Source: Saprospiraceae bacterium
GTDB taxonomy: Bacteria; Bacteroidota; Bacteroidia; Chitinophagales; Saprospiraceae
DNA: 64,000 bases
Reading direction: 5' to 3'
Assembly (NCBI GenBank): GCA_028282725.1
Contig: JANQHF010000073.1
Coordinates: 1 to 64,000 of the forward strand
The position numbers and the translations under genes were made by a program. Positions 1-9,100 of this stretch are shown piece by piece. Numbering within the stretch: the first letter of the stretch is position 1; every line of letters starts with the position of its first letter. Under the pieces are notes generated by a model. That model was not told the DNA's origin and made no database searches. It worked only from the letters and a program-made list of their open reading frames with translations.

Positions 1-95
1 AGTCTTTTTAAAGCTGGATTAAGAGAATACACCAGAAGCATAATAACACGTTCAGACCAAGATCTGTGGAGATACATCAAATTTTTGTCCTGTAC

Positions 96-617
96 TTAGA
101 CTACAAGTTTTTTAAGAACTATTTCCTTACCGGAATTCATTCTTATAAAATATACGCCACTCAGCATTCTTTCCGTATTGATATTATAGTTGTATTCAAC
201 TCCTTGTTGAAGATTCCTGTAAACTCTGCTCCGGACAGTATAGCCTCTAAAATCTACGACTTCAATCTGAATATTTGTGGGTTCATTCAAAATGTAACTT
301 ATAGAAGCTTGATCAACAGTTGGATTTGGAGCCAATTTGGTTATGGTAATATCTCCCGAAGTTGACTCTTGCAAAATATCCCTTCCACTAATTTTAAATA
401 TAGATTCCTGACTGTTGTCATTGAAATTTGACGACCCTTCAATAGTTATGACTTGGGTTCCTGTTGTTGACATGTTCCCCGTACAATCTGTAGCCGTCCA
501 TGTTCTTTCTACTTCGTAGGATATGCAACAATCCCCGTCAAAGGCAAAGTCACCGGCAGATCGTACACTACCAATTGATGCACCGTCTGTAGCCTTACCC
601 GAAATTTCAAGGTTCAT
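96..617 (-). pseudogene. C-terminal remnant of a T9SS-secreted surface protein
   Basis: This 173-residue reading frame has no signal peptide. It begins inside what looks like an HYR-like beta domain (YEVERTWTATDCTGN, about residues 35-49) and ends in a T9SS type A sorting domain of about 85 residues (KLAPNPTVDQASISY near residue 90, then SGVYFIRMNSGKEIVLKKLVV-type ending). Proteins of this family are normally many hundreds of residues long with an N-terminal signal sequence. An in-frame TAG lies 18 bases before the first ATG (complement of 636-638), so the frame does not extend further. Without a signal peptide the product could not enter the Sec/T9SS route. I infer that it is the 3' end of a larger gene whose 5' part was lost. 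The break coincides with the broken 5' edge of the neighbouring remnant at 642. Confidence 0.7.
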
Positions 618-641
618 GGAATAAATTCTGCGCTATCGTGA

Positions 642-830
642 TTCATTTCTTTATATGGACCCATCAATGCCGGTCTAAATTTAATAGGATGTCCTGCAAG
701 CATGACGAATGCTTCGATTCCGAAAGAAGAAACACTTAAAGTCGCATTAACCGATTCGTTGATTCGGTTGAGGGTAGATGTGGAAGATACAGATGACTTT
801 ATAAATGATTTAAGGCAAGCCCTGGGTTGA
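642..830 (+). pseudogene. C-terminal remnant of a Cys/Met-metabolism PLP enzyme
   Basis: This frame lies between an in-frame TGA at 639-641 and the stop at 828-830 and encodes about 62 residues. It contains CPASMTNASIPKEE followed by TDSLIRLRVDVEDTDDFI and NDLRQALG. That is the usual C-terminus of cystathionine gamma-synthase, cystathionine gamma-lyase and methionine gamma-lyase proteins (HPASMTHA, then G.IRLSVGIED..DLI.DL.QAL). The lysine-bearing catalytic core and everything N-terminal of it are missing, so this is a non-functional fragment. Family members are about 380-400 residues. The fragment runs divergently from the T9SS remnant ending at 617. The only in-frame ATG, at 702, would give 42 residues, and I do not think it is translated usefully. 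Confidence 0.75.
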
Positions 831-843
831 ACCTGCCTTAAAT
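808..843. terminator. Inverted repeat between converging gene ends
   Basis: A perfect 10-base inverted repeat (ATTTAAGGCA at 808-817 and its complement at 834-843) surrounds a 16-base loop. It overlaps the stop codon of the PLP-enzyme remnant and lies just past the end of the minus-strand IPTL protein gene. No clear T-run follows on either strand, so it may be a weak bidirectional terminator or only a structural remnant. Confidence 0.35.
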
Positions 844-886
844 TTCTACTTCTTGAATCGGATTACTCCGAAAATATTTTTCTGAT

Positions 887-1750
887 CTATTGCCCTAAGG
901 CGTAAGCACCTTTTCGATTTAAAATAGTTACAGCACCAAAGATCATTAGGGTAATCAATAAAATGATCAATCCCCATTCTCCTACTGTTGGAACCACATT
1001 TGTACAGAAGACAGCAGCTCCAGCAGAAAAGGTTAATGTTCCTGTTATAGGAGTGGCCAGTGTTGTATACGAATTTGTACCCAGGTTATAGATTTGTATA
1101 GGTTGTGGCTGATCTTCCATTATGTAGATATTTCCCTGGTCATCCACACCAACTCCGTCAAAATCTGATCTGCCGGCAGGATACGCTGCAACATTCGAAA
1201 TCGTTGGACCTGCAGGATCTATCGAAATGATCATTCCACTGTTGTCATCAGCACCATAAATCAAACCAGTCTTCGGATCTGCATCGATTCCACTAACACT
1301 TCTTCCTGCCAGTGGATCTATTTGTGTTACTTCGAAAGTAGCCATATCAATCCTGTACAGGCCATCTTGAAGACCTGCAGCCCTCGAACCATACAATACC
1401 CCTCCTACCATAGCTAATCCGTCGATCCTGAAATCCGAACCACTATTTTTGATGACACCAATTTGAGTAGGTCCTCCACCTCCAACTGTAAACATATATA
1501 GATTGGCATAGCCGGTAGTAGAAGTGCCTTCCCAGGCGGTAAAATAGATTCGTCCATTCTGACTATCAGCTGTCATTCCACCGATTCCTAAAGTTGCGAT
1601 AGATGTGGACATATTGGAGGTTAGATTAATCTCATACAATTCTCCTCCGGGGCTGCCGTTCAGACCTGCTCCTATGAACAATAGATTTGGGTTCGCTTTT
1701 AATGAAAAAATTAAGAGGAAAGAAAAGATAAATGTCAATGCGGATTTCAT
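887..1750 (-). CDS. Exported beta-propeller protein with IPTLxxWG-CTERM sorting domain
   Basis: The 287-residue product starts with a signal peptide (residues 1-19, ending SLKA). About 220 residues of repeated propeller-like strands follow (GLIYGADDNSGMIISIDP, GVGVDDQGNIYIME), of the SMP-30/NHL-like type. The C-terminus is VPTVGEWG followed by about 16 hydrophobic residues, a short NRKG basic stretch and the end. This matches the IPTLxxWG-CTERM layout of signature, membrane helix and basic tail. Proteins of that class are thought to be processed by exosortase H (XrtH), an inner-membrane protease-transpeptidase, not by T9SS. No exosortase gene is in this window. The substrate or ligand of the propeller cannot be told from sequence. 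Transcription runs toward the remnants at 1-830. Confidence 0.75.
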   Translation of the reverse strand: MKSALTFIFSFLLIFSLKANPNLLFIGAGLNGSPGGELYEINLTSNMSTSIATLGIGGMTADSQNGRIYFTAWEGTSTTGYANLYMFTVGGGGPTQIGVIKNSGSDFRIDGLAMVGGVLYGSRAAGLQDGLYRIDMATFEVTQIDPLAGRSVSGIDADPKTGLIYGADDNSGMIISIDPAGPTISNVAAYPAGRSDFDGVGVDDQGNIYIMEDQPQPIQIYNLGTNSYTTLATPITGTLTFSAGAAVFCTNVVPTVGEWGLIILLITLMIFGAVTILNRKGAYALGQ

Positions 1751-1882
1751 TGCAAGGTGATTTTTGCCACAATATAGACATTTTCGCCTCTTCTAGATCC
1801 ATTAACTCATAAAAAATGGCAGAAGATGAATGCCAAACGAGATATGTATTAATCAGTGTCAGGCACCATAAATAATAGGGCC

Positions 1883-2389
1883 TTATTGCGATTTTGCTAT
1901 ACCCATCAATAGTCGGACTTTTTCCCAGGAAAAAACGATTTGATCCTCTTCCACGGAAAATGACAATTGCTCCTGGTTGTCTTCCATCCAATTTGGAGAG
2001 ACATTGACCCTAATTGCATCGTCATCCCGGTTATACGAATAAGCACCCCAGGCATCATTCTTTTTATTAAATATGGCCACCCAATCCCCTTCCTTTTTGG
2101 GGATGATAAAAAAGCCATACTTACCAGCCGGTAATTGTTGATTACCGATAAGAACATCCTGGTCAAATGCCATTGTTGTATTCTTGTTGGCACCGGCTCT
2201 CCAAACGGCATCATATGCTTCCAAACCGCCCCAAATTGTTCTTCCCTTGACATAGGGAGCTCCATAGTCGATCGATATATTAACACCGTCTACCTGGCCT
2301 GAAGATTCCATTCTCGGACTTTTTTGTCCAAAAACCGGGCTCACCGTCATTGAAAAGAGAAGTGAAAGGATGATGATGTGTGTTTTCAT
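1883..2389 (-). CDS. DUF2911 family exported protein
   Basis: The 168-residue protein has a signal peptide (residues 1-21, ending PVFG before QKSPRM). The body matches DUF2911 as I remember it: ISIDYGAPYVKGRTIWGGL near residue 40, VWRAGANKNTTM near 62, LPAGKYGFFIIP near 86 and WGAYSYNRDDDAIRV near 113. Members are small secreted or periplasmic proteins common in Bacteroidota, often annotated only by domain, with no established biochemical role. Length is normal for a single-domain member. The start is the only ATG giving the complete signal peptide. It is monocistronic, and the 580 bases upstream hold no convincing gene. Confidence 0.8.
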   Translation of the reverse strand: MKTHIIILSLLFSMTVSPVFGQKSPRMESSGQVDGVNISIDYGAPYVKGRTIWGGLEAYDAVWRAGANKNTTMAFDQDVLIGNQQLPAGKYGFFIIPKKEGDWVAIFNKKNDAWGAYSYNRDDDAIRVNVSPNWMEDNQEQLSFSVEEDQIVFSWEKVRLLMGIAKSQ

Positions 2390-2842
2390 ATTTCTTAATC
2401 TGTTTAATGATGAATAAGATGCAATTAAAGAGTTTTCTACTTGTCATGCCATTCCTGGAAGGAATTAGCGGGTTATGTACAGGTACAATCGTTTTGAATC
2501 CGACAAATGCCGGGGCAATCTTCGTCAGATTATGAGGAATGGAGCCTATTAAAAGCATTGGTCATTGGTTGAATAGGCAATCATTTATTAAAAGTATTGT
2601 TTGATGTTCACCATCGATTACGCAGATTGGAACAGAAGAAAATACTGGATCCATGAGGATCTGTGATCATCTGAGGTAAAAGTTTAATACTCTAACAAAT
2701 CCGGGAAAGATATGCACCACGGATCTCATAGATTGGGATGGATAGATAAGCGTTATTCGTATATTCAGAACTTGCACAAAAAGACCAGACTTGTTGTCGA
2801 ACCTTTCATTCGTGCCTACTTCGTCGTTTTTACTCCTCAGCA
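2390..2842. other. Gene-poor intergenic stretch
   Basis: No convincing gene is seen. A 42-codon plus-strand frame at 2407-2535 starts with two ATGs and has a hydrophobic first half (KSFLLVMPFLEGISGLC), but no recognisable family. Around 2615-2680 there is GATTACGCAGATT followed by GGATCTGTGATCATCTGAGG, resembling the low-complexity intergenic debris common in Bacteroidota. The stretch lies next to the defective tRNA-like sequence and the broken protease gene, so it may be decayed sequence. Confidence 0.5.
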
Positions 2843-2928
2843 TCAACTCCGCGGAACTCGAACCCGCACGCCCAGAAGGACACATGGCCCTCAACATGCC
2901 TGTCTAGCAGTTTCAGCACTCGGGCTGA
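2843..2928 (-). tRNA. tRNA-Leu(GAG)-like sequence, probably degenerate
   Basis: Read on the minus strand, these 86 bases contain the hallmarks of a class II tRNA-Leu. There is TGCTGAAACTGCTAGACAG (D arm), TTGAGGG (loop with anticodon GAG), a long variable arm (GTCC TTCT GGGC) and a well-paired T arm (GCGGG TTCGAGT TCCGC). Several parts look wrong. The usual seven bases before TG (GCCCGAG) do not pair with the 3' side (GGAGTTG). Only a shifted pairing of TCAGCCC with GAGTTGA gives six of seven pairs, and then position 8 is G. The D loop has GC where GG is nearly universal. My best anticodon stem leaves an eight-base loop. No CCA is encoded. I favour a pseudogene. A functional variant is possible, and a covariance-model score would decide. 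Confidence 0.55.
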
Positions 2929-2969
2929 CTTGTGTGAGTTTGAGGGAGAATGTGTGGATCTTTTTCTCT

Positions 2970-5122
2970 TTAAGGAGTACACGGAAAAATGTATCCCTTG
3001 AAAAATGAATTATCGTTGATCGTAAAGTTTGGTTTCAAGACAATTGAAGTTGTTCCCGTAAACACCACATCTCCATTCATAGACACTGTTCCGCTGGCTT
3101 GTAATTCGGTCGCAGAACTGTAGATGCCATTCGCAATGGGGTTGGCCGTGATCTCGGTCACCACATTACATGGCAAACTTGTTGGTACTACATTAAAATA
3201 ACTGTCATTTACATCAAAGAATACATTATCCGCACATTTTACCTTGATTCGGGCAAAATCAATAAAGAGATCTGGTAATGTGACAGCAGCTGTTCCGTTG
3301 TTGAGCACATCATTAGCCAATTGTATATCAAAATTTGTTCCGTCGCTGGAGAGAAATACATCAACCAAACCACAATTGATACCATTGGCATCTGTACCCG
3401 CTACATTCCAGGTAACATTTATATTTCCAGATAAGCTTCCTCCTGCATTTTGACTGGTGACCATGAATGGACCGGCAGCATTTACGACATTCAATGTAAT
3501 CATGTCTTCCATCCATCCACCGACATTGTCCCTTACAATGAATTGAAAATTCATGGACCTGGTTGTGGTCGGTAATGTCTCACCAACTACAGTAGTATTG
3601 TTCAACAAATCGCTTATCCTCGGGAAAACCCGTGTCATTGAGGAGGAAGGATCCCAGGATCTGAATAGAGGGCTGGCACCATTGTCGCCGGCATTGACAT
3701 CCTGTCTTGGACCTAAATCGTACTGATCCCATTGATAGGTCAGGGTATTGGCATCCGGGTCATTACCGGCACCTGTCAATTCAAATGGTGTCGATGCAGG
3801 AATAAATTTGCCATTGACGTTTTCAACATTGGCATTGGAAGTAGGCATATTGTTGCCCAGATCAATATTGGTTGCACAAGCTGCTGCACTTCCATTTACC
3901 AAATTGGTAATTTGTTTCAGGCTGGCAAGATGGAAATATGCATCACTATTATTTTGGAGATTATCGTTTCCACAAATTCCTGCATACGCCATAATGGTCG
4001 AGCCACTGCCTGGTTCATAGGCTGTGCTGGCTGTTCTGTTTCCACCAATACATGAGCCACTGTCTCCATTGAAAGTATGAGTTGCCCCGAATTGATGTCC
4101 GATTTCGTGGCGACATAATCTATATAAAACGGGTCACCAACGGGGTTTGGTAAGCCGGTCAGCCCCCGTGCTTTTGAACCTGTGATACATACTACTCCAA
4201 GACCAGCGACACCTCCATTTGAAGAAGTGAATATGTGTCCGACATCATAATTCCCATCTCCAATTTGCATATCGATTACAGCCTGGACAAGATTCAAATC
4301 GTTACCGCTATTGGTGAAAGGATCTGCAAGAGGATCCGTATAAATGATCAGATTACTGTTGGCCACAAGGCTTAGTTTCACCCCGGTTTCACTTTCATAT
4401 ACACCGGTCACCCGATTGATGGCCGTGGTAACTGCCGCAAGCCCTCCGGCAACAGTGCCTCCGAATAGAGCAGTGTACTCCCCAGTGGTGGCAACGGCCA
4501 ATTGATACTCTTTGGTCATCAGAGCCGCTTTGTGACGGATATTTCTTCTGATGGATTCAAACAATTTATGTTGGGCTCCGGACATCGAGTCATCCTCAAA
4601 TGAACAAGACCATCGATCTTCTTCTTCGTGATGGAAATCTCTTTTGAAATAACTCACATGGACCCGGTTGTCCGACCGGTACATGGGATCGATAAATACA
4701 GTCGGACCATTTCCAATGATCATGGCGTGCATTCCAAACTGCGTGTGATCCAGGTAGACCTTCCGGCCCGGGTCGGAGGTACTTGTTCCGGTGAAAGTTG
4801 CCAATTCGGGAAACTGCTCTTTCAGTGTCCCTGGCAAGACCTGATTAGTCTTGACGTGATATGATTGAAAGGAACCATCTGGATTCGGCAGATCGATGAG
4901 CCAGCCTTGGGTGCTTCCTATTGCTCTATCTGTCAGGGAATTCTTAAATGTCTGAAAATCGAGTTGAGCGGTGAAATAACTTTCCGGTTCAATCCATTTT
5001 GCATTCCCAATCGATAAATCTTCTTCATAAGCTGTCCACAAACCCGATTGCTGAGCATAGCCGAATGAGGGAAAGAAAATCGAGCATATAAAAATGAGAA
5101 CGCTGAGAACGGGCCTTTGCAT
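2970..5122 (-). pseudogene. M12B-type (reprolysin-like) metalloprotease split by a frameshift
   Basis: Two overlapping frames (5122 to 3917, and 3992 to 2970) are one gene of about 717 residues. The first has a signal peptide (MQRPVLSVLIFICSIFFPS...) and a propeptide-like region, then a catalytic-domain lead-in ending FYIDYVA. It then drifts into nonsense. In the next frame, from the complement of 4109, the DNA reads HEIGHQFGATHTFNGDSG and later STIMAYAGICGN, that is the zinc motif HExxHxxGxxH and the Met-turn. Inserting one C in the GCC/CAC run at 4109-4110 restores a single frame. The C-terminal half has HYR/Ig-like domains and ends NSFFKGYIFPCTP, a short C-terminal motif seen in some exported Bacteroidota proteins. 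Whether this is true inactivation or a sequencing error cannot be told here. A homologous intact protease lies at 28995-30785. Confidence 0.85.
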
Positions 5123-5204
5123 AATCTTTATGTGAAATGGGAAATTAAAGAAGGGTAAAATACGAAAGAATCTGAGGAAGCTGATCGATTATGATCACAA
5201 GTAT

Positions 5205-5795
5205 CTAAGTCTTTTCCTGATGGTACTCTATGTATTGTCTGACTTTATCGCTGATGTCTTTACTGCAAAATTTTGATATCAGGTGAAAGCTCATGTCAAT
5301 ACCTGCACTTACTCCTTCTGCAATAATGACAGAATCATGGTCGTGATACCTTTTTGACCGGTCAACCTCGATCGAAGGATCCAACTCTTTGAGCAGATCT
5401 GTTGCCGCAAAGTGCGTTGTGGCAATACGATCTTTAAGCAATCCAAGTTTTGCAAGGATAAGACTTCCAGTGCACACCGATGCAATTCTGTAGGAACGTT
5501 GAATCATGCCTTGAATATCCATTAAGTTGTCCTCGTTTTTAATGATGGACCTCGTTCCCATTCCTCCGGGAATGACCAAGAGGTCATAGTCATCATCGAT
5601 TTTTTTCTGAATGCCCGGGATGATTTTCATGTCCAACTTTGAAATGGTGATCGGATCGGACAAACCGATCGTCGTGATTTTCTCACATTCTTCAGGGAAG
5701 AGATATTTCAATGCTCCAAATACTTCGAGCGGGCCGGTAAAGTCAAGCAACTCTGCATCGTCAAAGAGCAAAACAGCAATTTTCTTCAATGACAT
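5205..5795 (-). CDS. DJ-1/PfpI family protein (isonitrile hydratase-like)
   Basis: The 196-residue cytoplasmic protein has the DJ-1/PfpI glutamine-amidotransferase-like fold. It shows DFTGPLEVFGAL near residue 18, VIPGGMGT near 75, and the nucleophile elbow SVCTGSLILAKLGLLKDR near 105 with the predicted catalytic Cys. ATTHFAATD follows. This arrangement (SVCTGS..LA.AGLL..R.ATTH) is that of the InhA-like branch that contains cyclohexyl-isocyanide hydratase and the amidase halves of AraC regulators. No AraC helix-turn-helix is fused here. Length is normal. A TATCTTTG -7 box lies about 18 bases upstream of the ATG. The substrate is unknown, and I would not go beyond the family name. Confidence 0.85.
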   Translation of the reverse strand: MSLKKIAVLLFDDAELLDFTGPLEVFGALKYLFPEECEKITTIGLSDPITISKLDMKIIPGIQKKIDDDYDLLVIPGGMGTRSIIKNEDNLMDIQGMIQRSYRIASVCTGSLILAKLGLLKDRIATTHFAATDLLKELDPSIEVDRSKRYHDHDSVIIAEGVSAGIDMSFHLISKFCSKDISDKVRQYIEYHQEKT

Positions 5796-5812
5796 CAGTC
5801 CTTATTTCAGCT

Positions 5813-5820
5813 CAAAGATA
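5813..5820 (-). promoter_or_regulatory. -7 promoter box of the DJ-1/PfpI gene
   Basis: The complement reads TATCTTTG, a perfect match to the Bacteroidota -7 consensus TAnnTTTG, 18 bases before the ATG at 5795. No well-placed TTG -33 element is seen. Confidence 0.45.
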
Positions 5821-5922
5821 TTCAATTCACTCGCGGTAGAGATTTAAAATTCAGATCAAAAGTCATCCAAAATCAACCAACGTAGAACATGGGTTGGATA
5901 AGAATGGAAAAAGTTTAATTAT

Positions 5923-6012
5923 AAAGCAGGCGATAACTTAAAGGCAGGTGACAGCTTAAAGACAGGCGACGACTTAAAGGCAGGTGACAGCTTTAAGTTG
6001 GGTGACAGCCTG
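5923..6012 (+). repeat. Five tandem copies of an 18-bp unit upstream of dnaE
   Basis: Units begin at 5923, 5941, 5959, 5977 and 5995. The consensus is AAGGCAGGTGACAGCTTA, and copies two and four differ at one base. Read on the plus strand, the array encodes five near-identical hexapeptides (KAGDNL, KAGDSL, KTGDDL, KAGDSF, KLGDSL) and is closed by TAG at 6013. The frame has no start codon after the in-frame TAA at 5899. It may be the relic of a repeat protein, or a non-coding array in the leader region of dnaE. Confidence 0.8.
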
Positions 6013-6081
6013 TAGCGGCCTGGATGGCTTAAAGCGACCCAGTGGATACGCCAATTCTTATCAATCATTCTCTGCAAACTA

Positions 6082-6112
6082 TTGACAAAAAATTATCATA
6101 TGTATTATCTTG
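6082..6112 (+). promoter_or_regulatory. Probable dnaE promoter
   Basis: TTG at 6082-6084 is followed after 21 bases by TATCTTG at 6106-6112, one T short of the -7 consensus TAnnTTTG. The spacing fits Bacteroidota promoters. Transcription would start about 6119, leaving a leader of roughly 17 bases before the ATG at 6136. Confidence 0.5.
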
Positions 6113-6135
6113 CCGATCTAATCTGAGTTGCTCTA

Positions 6136-9100
6136 ATGCCTGAATTTTGTCATCTCCATTGTCATACACACTACTCTCTTCTTGATGGAGCATCCCACAT
6201 AGGCAGAATGATGGATAAGGCCGTCCAAGATGGTCAAAAAGGAATAGCCCTTACCGATCATGGAAATATGTTTGGCGCCTTTCATTTTGTGAATGAGGCA
6301 CAGAAAAGAGGCTTAAAGGGTATGATCGGATGTGAGTTTTACCTCGTGGAAGATCGACACAAAAAATCCTTTTCAAAGGCAGCAGGTGAGAAAGATATAA
6401 GATATCATCAGTTGCTCCTGGCAAAAAATCAGAAAGGATATCAAAACCTGTCCAAACTTTGTTCCCTTGGCTTCATCGAAGGCTTGTATGGAAAATACCC
6501 ACGTATTGACAAGGAATTGTTATCCGGATACTCAGAAGGGCTGATCGCTACCAGTTGTTGCCTGGCTGCCGAAATACCACGTACCATCGCCAGGGGGAAC
6601 CTGGAACTGGCAGAGCAAAAATTAAAATGGTGGATCGAGCATTTTGGAGATGATTACTATATAGAATTGATGCGCCATAAGGGTTTGGAGCAAATAGATA
6701 ATTCAAGTCTGAGCCAGGAAGATGTCAATCAGCATCTCATAAGACTGGCCGGGAAGTATAACCTGAAAATCATCGCAACCAATGATGCCCACTATATTGA
6801 TGAAGAGGATTGGAAACCCCACGATATAATCTTATGTGTCAATACCGGTAAAAAGATCGATGACATAGATCGCTTCAAGTTTTCAAGTTCTGACTATTAT
6901 TTCAAGACCCAGTCAGAGATGAACCAACTTTTTCAGGATCTTCCCCAGGCCATCGATCATACAATGGAGGTGTATGATAAAATTGAGATGCCATCACTGG
7001 CCCGGGATGTATTACTTCCCAATTTTCCATTGCCCGCGCAATTCTCAAATCAATCGGATTACCTGAAACACCTGGTCTATCAGGGTGCCGAAAAAATCTA
7101 TGGTGAAATATCAGAAAAGCTCCGGGAACGACTTGACTTTGAGCTTAAGATCATTAAAAACATGGGGTTTGACGGATATTTTCTGATCGTGCAGGATTTT
7201 ATTTCCGCTGCCCGGGAATTAGGTGTGGCTGTTGGACCCGGGAGAGGCTCAGCCGCAGGCTCAGCAGTTGCATACAGTCTAAAAATTACCAACGTAGATC
7301 CCATAAAATACAATCTTCTGTTTGAGCGATTTTTGAATCCCGAACGTATCTCAATGCCTGATATAGATATCGATTTTGACGATGACGGGAGACAAAGAGT
7401 CATCGATTGGGTGGTGGACAAATACGGGAGAAATCAGGTGGCTCAAATCATCACTTTCGGAACCATGGCGGCAAGATCTTCTATCCGGGATGTAGGCCGG
7501 GTACTTTCCTATCCCCTTGGTGATACGGACAGAATCGCCAAAATGGTCCCGTCCAGACCCGGCACCAGGTTAAAAAATATTTTGAATGCAGGAGATAAGG
7601 ACCTCAGAAGCGAATGGCCGACCGATGACTATTCGAATATTAAGGACCTCATCAGCATCCGAAACAGTAAGGGAATAGAAGGTGAAGTCATTCAATTAGC
7701 GGAAAAAGTAGAGGGGACGGTCAGAAATACGGGAATACATGCAGCAGGGCTAATCATCGCTCCCAATGACATCACTCATTACATTCCTGTCTGTACCTCG
7801 AAAGATACCGATTTATTGATCACACAATTCGACGGAGGAATAGTCGAGAATGCCGGTATGCTCAAGATGGACTTCCTGGGCTTAAAGACACTATCCATCA
7901 TCAAGGACGCCATAGATAATATCGTCAAAAGGCATGGTAAATCTGCACGATTCGAGCCTGATGACATCGATCTGAATGACGAAAAGACTTTTGAGCTGTT
8001 TCAAAGGGGCAACATGATTGGGATCTTCCAGTTCGAGTCAGATGGAATGAGGAAGTTTCTTAAAGAATTAAAACCAACCAACATAGAGGATTTGATTGCC
8101 ATGAATGCCTTGTACCGTCCCGGGCCTATGGACAATATTCCTTCATTTATCAAAAGAAAGCACGGGAAGGAAATCATTTCATATCCTCATCCCTGGCTTG
8201 AAGAAATTTTGAAACCAACGTATGGTATCATGGTCTACCAGGAGCAAATCATGCAGACCGCCCAGATCATGGCGGATTATACGCTTGGGAAGGCCGATAT
8301 GCTTCGCAGGGCTATGGGTAAGAAAAAGAGGAAGGAGATGGAAAAACATCGACAGATTTTTGCTGATGGAGCTTCCGCTAAAGGTGTTGATGTGGAGACG
8401 GCAAACGAGATTTTTTCCACAATGGAAAAATTTGCAGCCTATGGATTCAACAGGTCCCATGCCGCCGCATACAGCATCCTTGCCTTTCAGACTGCCTATC
8501 TCAAGACTCATTACCCCGCAGAGTTTATGGCATCTGTATTAACACATAACAAGAGTGATATCAGCAAGTTGAACTTTTTCCTGAGAGAAGCAAAGAGGAT
8601 GGGAATTCCGGTTTTAGGTCCTGACATCAATGAGAGTGACCTGAACTTCACGGTCAATCAACAGGGAAAAATCAGATTCGGACTGTCCGCTTTGAAAGGT
8701 GTCGGTGAGGGTCCTGTTGAAGAAATCATAAGAATTCGGAAAGAAGAAGGATCCTACAAGAATATCTGGGATATGACCAAGAAGTTGAATTTGCGCACAG
8801 TAAATAAGAAGTGCATGGAAAGTCTGGCCCAGGGAGGAGCATTGGATGAATTTAACGAAGGAAACAGGGCTACTTACTTTGCTCCATCTGACACCTATGA
8901 AAGCGTCATTGAACATGCCTTGAAATTTGGGAATGCCTTTCAAAATCAGAAAAGCAAGATGTCCAATTCCCTATTTGGTGACATGTCGGATGAACTACTG
9001 CCTGATCCGAAATTGCCCAAGGTCATTCCTTGGAATAAAATTGAATTGCTTAACAAAGAAAAGGAAGTAACAGGCATCTTCATCAGTGGACATCCCCTTG

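Noticed and set aside
2407..2535. 42-codon plus-strand frame with a hydrophobic start
   Set aside because: No family recognised and no promoter visible. Kept only as a note under the intergenic entry.
2712..3008. Plus-strand frame of 98 residues and minus-strand frame at 2667-2897
   Set aside because: Both run through the tRNA-Leu-like sequence and have no family resemblance.
4100..4115. Programmed -1 frameshifting in the M12B gene
   Set aside because: No X-XXY-YYZ slippery heptamer is present at the shift, and the upstream frame continues through nonsense sequence. A simple indel explains it better.
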